DNA from: JBMTVT01 sp049451635
GTDB lineage: Bacteria > Bacteroidota > Bacteroidia > Flavobacteriales > Flavobacteriaceae
DNA length: 19,201 bases
Assembly: GCA_049451635.1 (NCBI GenBank)
Contig: JBMTVT010000043.1
Coordinates: forward strand, 1-19,201
Reading direction: 5' to 3'
Of the stretch, positions 15,375 to 19,201 are shown piece by piece. Position 1 is the first letter of the stretch. Each line of letters begins with the position of its first letter. The notes under the pieces are model-generated. The model was not told the DNA's origin, did not search any database, and saw only the letters and a program-made list of their open reading frames with translations. A program made the position numbers and the translations under genes.

Positions 15375-15590
15375 TTTCTGACTAACTATAAATTAAACTA
15401 CAAGGCCTTTCCAAGAGTTATTGGCTATGCTGAACTTGGTTGGTCAACTCAAGAAAACAGAAACTGGGAAGATTATAAAGTGCGTTTGGCTAATCAATCA
15501 CCTTACTTACAACACATGAATATAAAATATTATCCTACTCCTCTTGTTGATTGGAAAAAGAAATACAGCTTACAAATTTTAAAACAATAA
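15375..15590 (+). pseudogene. Orphan C-terminal fragment of a GH20 beta-N-acetylhexosaminidase
   Basis: Directly after the rho TAA, in the same frame, 71 codons stay open to the TAA at 15588-15590. They have no start codon of their own before ATG at about 15519. The translation contains KAFPRVIGYAELGWS, NRNWEDYKVRLANQ and NIKYYPTPLVDW. This corresponds to the extreme C-terminus of flavobacterial GH20 hexosaminidases (PR-GYAE-GW, then RNW-Y-RLA, then NxxYYP). The catalytic domain is absent, so this is the 3' stub of a deleted gene. The first eight codons or so may be junction sequence. The family call is from remembered motifs. Confidence 0.8.
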
Positions 15591-15592
15591 AA

Positions 15593-15617
15593 AAAGCTTC
15601 TCTATTTGAGAAGCTTT
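15593..15617. terminator. Intrinsic terminator between rho region and rpsT
   Basis: A perfect 10-bp stem AAAGCTTCTC / GAGAAGCTTT with loop TATTT is followed by a long T-run when read on the minus strand and by a weaker T-rich tract on the plus strand. It serves rpsT and probably also ends rho transcription. It may once have been the terminator of the lost hexosaminidase gene. Confidence 0.85.
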
Positions 15618-15641
15618 AAGTTTTTACTTTAAGAACACTTA

Positions 15642-15893
15642 TTAAAGTGTAGCTACATGTTTCGTTAAACCAGATTTAAGGTTTGCAGCTTTGTTAGCAT
15701 GTATAATATTTTTCTTAGCTAATTTATCTAACATAGAAACAACAGAAGGTAATAAAGCCTCAGCCTCTTTCTTATCAGTTAACTCGCGTAATTTTTTAAT
15801 AGCAGTACGAGTTGTTTTGTGCTGATATTTATTTATAACACGCTTCGCTTCACTACTTCTAATTCTTTTTAATGCTGACTTATGATTTGCCAT
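15642..15893 (-). CDS. rpsT: 30S ribosomal protein S20
   Basis: The 83-residue lysine- and alanine-rich helical protein begins MANHKSALKRIRSSEAKR and ends NKAANLKSGLTKHVATL, both diagnostic of S20, which binds 16S rRNA early in small-subunit assembly. The ATG at 15893 lies 25 bases after the 3' end of tRNA-Glu, with no promoter core or terminator between them. The likely promoter is upstream of the tRNA, so the mRNA would carry tRNA-Glu in its leader until processing. Confidence 0.96.
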   Translation of the reverse strand: MANHKSALKRIRSSEAKRVINKYQHKTTRTAIKKLRELTDKKEAEALLPSVVSMLDKLAKKNIIHANKAANLKSGLTKHVATL

Positions 15894-15918
15894 TTGTTTT
15901 TTTATTGTTAAAATATTG

Positions 15919-15990
15919 TAGCCCGTAGGGGAATCGAACCCCTCTTACCAGGATGAAAACCTGGCGTCCTAGCCGATAGACGAACGGGCC
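15919..15990 (-). tRNA. tRNA-Glu (anticodon TTC)
   Basis: The minus strand folds into a 72-nt cloverleaf: acceptor GGCCCGT / ACGGGCT (first pair G-U), D arm GTCTATCGGCTAGGAC, anticodon stem CCAGG/CCTGG with loop TTTTCAT (anticodon TTC), a 4-nt variable loop, T stem AGGGG/CCCCT with loop TTCGATT, and discriminator A. CCA is not encoded. It lies between proS and rpsT in the same orientation. Confidence 0.96.
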
Positions 15991-16065
15991 ATTAGTTTAA
16001 GTTTGTAAATTTAAAAATAAACTTACTGTCTTTTCAAATAACTTACAACGTTTCCATTGCGGATG

Positions 16066-16096
16066 CAAAAATACAACTATTTTTAAATGTTGCAAG
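16066..16096 (-). promoter_or_regulatory. Promoter of the tRNA-Glu/rpsT transcript
   Basis: On the minus strand, CTTG (complement of 16093-16096) precedes TATTTTTG (complement of 16066-16073) by 19 bases, close to the Bacteroidota TTTG/TAnnTTTG pattern. The start would be near 16059, about 70 bases before tRNA-Glu. It lies between the proS stop (16129) and the tRNA. I found no clear proS terminator in 15991-16128. Confidence 0.65.
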
Positions 16097-16128
16097 TGCT
16101 AAATAATCTTTTTTTTAAAAAAATTCAC

Positions 16129-17607
16129 CTAGTATGCTTTTGCAAACAATACTCTACGTTTTGAAGGGTTACCAGTGTATATACAAGAGCCCATTTCTTC
16201 AGTTCCTTCAAGAGGAATACACCTTATAGTGGCTTTAGTTAATTCTTTTATTTTATCTTCTGTTTCAGATGTTCCATCCCAATGTGCAGAGATAAAACCA
16301 GTCTTGGTTTCTAAAACATGTTTAAATTCTTCAAAGGTTTCCACTTCAGTAACATGATCATTTCTAAAATCCAAAGCTTTTTTAAATAAAGCATTTTGGA
16401 TTTCAGTCATTAACCCTTCAACTTTTTCTGTTAAACCATCTAAAGCTACCACCTCTTTAGTAAGTGTATCTCGTCTTGCCAATTCAACTGTCCCATTTTC
16501 CAAATCTCTAGCACCAATGGCTATTCTTAATGGCACTCCCTGTAATTCATGCTGTGCAAATTTAGCACCAGGACGCAATGTGTCTCTGTCATCATACTTT
16601 ACAGTAATATTTCTAGACCTCAAATCTTTCATGATGCCATTAACAACTTCAGTTATATCGTTTAGCTGCTCTTCACTTTTGTAAATTGGGACAATAACTA
16701 CTTGATTAGGCGCTAAATTTGGAGGTAAAACCAACCCGTTATCATCACTATGCGTCATGATTAAAGCTCCCATAAGTCTGGTTGAAACCCCCCAGGATGT
16801 TGCCCACACATAGTCTTGCTTGCCTCCTTTATTTGCAAACTTTACATCAAATGCTTTGGCAAAATTCTGTCCCAAGAAATGTGATGTTCCAGCTTGAAGT
16901 GCTTTTCCATCTTGCATCAAGGCTTCAATACAAAAAGTTTCTTCTGCTCCTGCGAAACGCTCACTTTCGGTTTTTAATCCTTGTATTACAGGTATCGCCA
17001 TGAAATTTTCAACAAATGTTGCATACACATTATTCATCAATCTTGCCTCATCCAAAGCCTCTGTTTTAGTTTCGTGTGCGGTATGCCCTTCTTGCCATAA
17101 AAATTCTGCGGTACGCAAAAACAAACGTGTACGCATTTCCCACCTTACCACATTGGCCCATTGGTTAATTAGTATTGGTAAATCCCTGTATGACTGAATC
17201 CAATTTCTATAAGTGTTCCAAATAATGGCTTCGCTTGTTGGCCTAACAATAAGCTCCTCTTCTAGCTTAGCCTCAGGATCAACTCGTAACTTCCCAGGTT
17301 TATCAGGGTCATTTTGTAATCTGTAATGGGTAACTATAGCACATTCTTTTGCAAAACCTTCCGCATTCTTTTCTTCAGCTTCAAATAAACTTTTGGGAAC
17401 AAATAATGGAAAATAGGCATTTTGATGCCCAGTTTCTTTAAACATTCTATCTAATTCTGCCTGCATTTTTTCCCAAATAGCATAACCATAAGGTTTAATG
17501 ACCATACATCCTCTAACTGCTGAATTCTCTGCTAGGTCTGCCTTAACAACCAATTCGTTATACCATTTTGAATAATCTTCAGCTCTACTGGTAAGTTTTT
17601 TACTCAT
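16129..17607 (-). CDS. proS: Prolyl-tRNA synthetase, archaeal/eukaryotic type
   Basis: ProRS charges tRNA-Pro with proline. The 492-residue protein is the short form without the bacterial editing insertion: SKWYNELVVKADLAENS and RGCMVIKPYGYAIWE open the class II core, RWEMRTRLFLRTAEFLWQEGHTAH carries motif 2, and HSDDNGLVLPPNLAP marks the end of the core before the anticodon-binding domain (VVIVPIYK). The C-terminus, YTGNPSKRRVLFAKAY, ends in the tyrosine typical of this type. The start is the ATG at 17607 (MSKKLTSRAEDY); the frame stays open for 35 more codons upstream, but that stretch covers the promoter. It is divergent from the W/S-rich lipoprotein gene. Confidence 0.95.
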   Translation of the reverse strand: MSKKLTSRAEDYSKWYNELVVKADLAENSAVRGCMVIKPYGYAIWEKMQAELDRMFKETGHQNAYFPLFVPKSLFEAEEKNAEGFAKECAIVTHYRLQNDPDKPGKLRVDPEAKLEEELIVRPTSEAIIWNTYRNWIQSYRDLPILINQWANVVRWEMRTRLFLRTAEFLWQEGHTAHETKTEALDEARLMNNVYATFVENFMAIPVIQGLKTESERFAGAEETFCIEALMQDGKALQAGTSHFLGQNFAKAFDVKFANKGGKQDYVWATSWGVSTRLMGALIMTHSDDNGLVLPPNLAPNQVVIVPIYKSEEQLNDITEVVNGIMKDLRSRNITVKYDDRDTLRPGAKFAQHELQGVPLRIAIGARDLENGTVELARRDTLTKEVVALDGLTEKVEGLMTEIQNALFKKALDFRNDHVTEVETFEEFKHVLETKTGFISAHWDGTSETEDKIKELTKATIRCIPLEGTEEMGSCIYTGNPSKRRVLFAKAY

Positions 17608-17647
17608 ATCTGTATTTTGGCACAAATATTGCACCCATGTTAAATAA

Positions 17648-17692
17648 AAAAATAGTTCAGCAAAACTAACTATTTTTGTTATGTTCAACAAT
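17648..17692. promoter_or_regulatory. Divergent promoter region with 10-bp inverted repeat
   Basis: AAAAATAGTT (17648-17657) and AACTATTTTT (17668-17677) form a perfect 10-bp inverted repeat with a 10-base spacer. For proS (minus strand), ATTG (complement of 17689-17692) precedes TAGTTTTG (complement of 17661-17668) by 20 bases, a good Bacteroidota promoter. For the plus-strand lipoprotein, TATTTTTG (17671-17678) is an exact -7 core without a clear -33 element. The two cores face away from each other and overlap the repeat. Confidence 0.55.
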
Positions 17693-17706
17693 AAAAATCT
17701 AGAGAT

Positions 17707-18819
17707 ATGCAATTTAACGACTACTTAAAAATAAAAGCTCCCAAAGTGATCTTATTTGGTTTACTTTTTGGGTTAGTTTCATGCGGTTCTTATCAATATG
17801 TAGGGGTTGATACTGATGGCATTTATAATGATTCGAGCAGACGAGTGTCATATGAAGAAGCTGTTGTTGAAGTTTCAAATCAATCTAAAAATAATTATTA
17901 CGAAGATTATTTTAAAACCAAATCTATTGAAGCTGAAAATATGTATGCTGATGATGCTATTTTTACCGATATTGACTCTTATGAGAGCGACAATTATGTT
18001 GAAAATGATAGTTTATCCAATGATTATGAAGGATATGCCGGTTGGGGACAAAATAGTAACAGTGTAGTAATAAACTATATAGATAACGGTTGGAGCAACT
18101 GGGGTTGGAATGCAGGTTTTGGCTGGGGCTGGAACAGATGGAACAACTGGGGATGGAATTATGGTTGGAATAATTGGGGATGGTACGATCCTTTTTGGGG
18201 TCCTTCCTATTATGGTGTCTGGGCATATAACCCTTGGGGTTATGGATATTATGGGTACTATAGACCTTTTTACAGAAATTATGGTTATTATGGCTACAAT
18301 GGTTATTACAATAATCGATATTATGGACGAAGAGCTTCTTACAGCGCTAGCAGAAGGGGCAGCAACTATTATGCTAGCAACAGGAATAACTTAAACACAA
18401 ACAGACGTAGTACAGTTACTTCAAGAAATACAACCACTTCAAAATACAATACTTCCAGAAGAATAAGTTCAAACAACACAACAGATATTAGAAGAAGTTA
18501 CAATACAAACGGAACACGCTCAAATACTTCGGCGGTTAGAAGAAGTACAGGTGTAACTGGAACACCATCAACAAATTCCACTGAAAGATCAACATCTTCA
18601 ACAGCACGAAGAAGTTCGAGTACTATTTACAGACCTTCGCCAACATCAAGCAGTTCAAACAGTAATTATAGCAGAAGATCTTCTTCTTCAAGAAGTTCAA
18701 CATATACTCCAAGCAGAAGCTCTAGTTCATCATCGGGTTCAACCGCAAGATCTTCAAGCAGTAGAAGTAGCAGTAGTTCTGGAACATCGTCAAGCAGTGG
18801 AGGAAGAAGACGCGGTTAA
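17707..18819 (+). CDS. Lipoprotein with W/G/N/Y-rich and S/R-rich tracts
   Basis: No catalytic domain is recognisable in this 370-residue protein. A short basic N-terminus and hydrophobic segment end in GLVSC, making C26 the likely lipidated residue. Residues about 30-110 are acidic and polar. About 111-208 are strongly enriched in W, G, N and Y (many NWGW and YYGY units). About 209-370 are S/T/N/R-rich with repeated RRSS and SSSS runs, ending GGRRRG. This acidic, aromatic, then basic low-complexity order suggests a surface or cell-wall-interacting protein rather than an enzyme. The next gene, a FadL-like protein, begins 26 bases later without a terminator, so they are probably co-transcribed. 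Confidence 0.85.
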   Translation: MQFNDYLKIKAPKVILFGLLFGLVSCGSYQYVGVDTDGIYNDSSRRVSYEEAVVEVSNQSKNNYYEDYFKTKSIEAENMYADDAIFTDIDSYESDNYVENDSLSNDYEGYAGWGQNSNSVVINYIDNGWSNWGWNAGFGWGWNRWNNWGWNYGWNNWGWYDPFWGPSYYGVWAYNPWGYGYYGYYRPFYRNYGYYGYNGYYNNRYYGRRASYSASRRGSNYYASNRNNLNTNRRSTVTSRNTTTSKYNTSRRISSNNTTDIRRSYNTNGTRSNTSAVRRSTGVTGTPSTNSTERSTSSTARRSSSTIYRPSPTSSSSNSNYSRRSSSSRSSTYTPSRSSSSSSGSTARSSSSRSSSSSGTSSSSGGRRRG

Positions 18820-18845
18820 TATTAGTAGAAACAAAAAACTTATTT

Positions 18846-19201
18846 ATGAAAAAGTTACATTTAATGTTCATAGTTGCCCTATCTATGTCTACACTTTACG
18901 CACAAGATATTAGTGATGCGTTAAGATATTCGCAAAGCGAAATACAAGGAACTGCTCGTTTTAGAGCTTTAAGTGGAGCGTTTGGTGCGCTAGGTGGGGA
19001 TATGAGTGCGGTGAGCATAAATCCTGCTGGTTCTGCAGTGTTCAGTCAAAGTCATGCGTCGTTAACAGTTTCAAATATTGATACTGAAAATACTACAAAT
19101 TATTTTGGTAATAGCGTTAACTCCAACGAGTCCAACTTTGATATCAATCAAGCAGGTGCTGCTTTTGTTTTTGCAAGCAATAGTAATTCACCTTGGAGAA
19201 A
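18846..19201 (+). CDS. OmpP1/FadL-like outer-membrane protein, N-terminal part
   Basis: The ATG at 18846 opens a frame that runs off the window after 118 codons. Residues 1-19 (MKKLHLMFIVALSMSTLYA) are a signal peptide with cleavage expected before QD. Next come DALRYSQSEIQGTARFRALSGAFGALGGDMSAVSINPAGSAVF, where ARxxALGGA-like and NPAG motifs mark the plug-like N-terminus of the OmpP1/FadL/TodX transport family as found in Bacteroidota. These beta-barrels pass hydrophobic compounds across the outer membrane. The barrel itself lies outside the window, so substrate and completeness cannot be judged. Confidence 0.82.
   Translation, partial: MKKLHLMFIVALSMSTLYAQDISDALRYSQSEIQGTARFRALSGAFGALGGDMSAVSINPAGSAVFSQSHASLTVSNIDTENTTNYFGNSVNSNESNFDINQAGAAFVFASNSNSPWR

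Noticed and set aside
15375..15590. Programmed readthrough producing an extended Rho
   Set aside because: The extension matches a GH20 C-terminus and Rho already ends at its normal C-terminus; in-frame continuity is more simply a deletion junction. No readthrough signal was seen.
17608..17712. 35-codon N-terminal extension of ProS that looks hydrophobic, like a membrane anchor
   Set aside because: The family N-terminus starts at MSKKLTSRAEDY. The extension covers the proS promoter and the divergent gene's start, so it is chance open frame.
18110..18394. Alternative-frame ORFs inside the W/G/Y-rich lipoprotein, on both strands
   Set aside because: They are by-products of the repetitive TGG/GGN/TAT codons; the main frame has a signal peptide and family-like layout.

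Overview
The window looks like a chromosomal core segment from a member of the Flavobacteriaceae (Bacteroidota). The evidence is AT-rich DNA, Bacteroidota-type promoter cores (TAnnTTTG), almost no Shine-Dalgarno sites, and family-typical genes: DUF1599, a DoxX/MauE fusion protein, DUF4293, DUF3667, a Rho factor with a long polar insertion, and an archaeal/eukaryotic-type ProRS next to tRNA-Glu and rpsT. I saw no integrase, transposase, CRISPR array or phage gene.

Layout. (1) 25-1005: class I mannose-6-phosphate isomerase, then a tRNA-Arg(ACG) with its own promoter and terminator on the minus strand. (2) 6721 down to 1366: a tight seven-gene minus-strand operon, DUF1599 > DoxX/MauE-thioredoxin-like membrane protein > DppB-type permease > TlpA-like lipoprotein > tpiA > prmA > clpS. 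The permease has no ATG at its natural N-terminus and appears to start at CTG inside a CTGA stop/start overlap. (3) 6826-9922: a plus-strand operon, folP > unknown lipoprotein > cdaA (diadenylate cyclase), ending in a decayed DUF3667 gene with one nonsense codon and four apparent frameshifts. (4) 12439 down to 9929: truA and an MsbA-like ABC exporter, back to back. (5) 12530-13594: a YfcE-type phosphoesterase, a structured flavobacterial-type intergenic repeat, a bidirectional terminator, and a DUF4293 membrane protein. (6) 13779-15590: rho with a disordered insertion, followed in the same frame by an orphan C-terminal fragment of a GH20 hexosaminidase. (7) 17607 down to 15642: proS, then tRNA-Glu(UUC) and rpsT, which appear to share one transcript. 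(8) 17707-19201: a lipoprotein with W/G/N/Y-rich and S/R-rich tracts, then the start of an OmpP1/FadL-like outer-membrane protein that runs off the window.

Most genes are housekeeping: translation and protein quality control (prmA, clpS, truA, proS, rpsT, two tRNAs), central carbon metabolism (manA, tpiA), folate synthesis (folP), c-di-AMP signalling (cdaA) and transcription termination (rho). The least-understood unit is the DUF1599 / DoxX-MauE / orphan permease / TlpA block, which combines envelope thiol-redox folds with a permease that has no ATPase or binding protein nearby. Two gene remnants (DUF3667 and GH20) show local gene loss inside an otherwise conserved neighbourhood.
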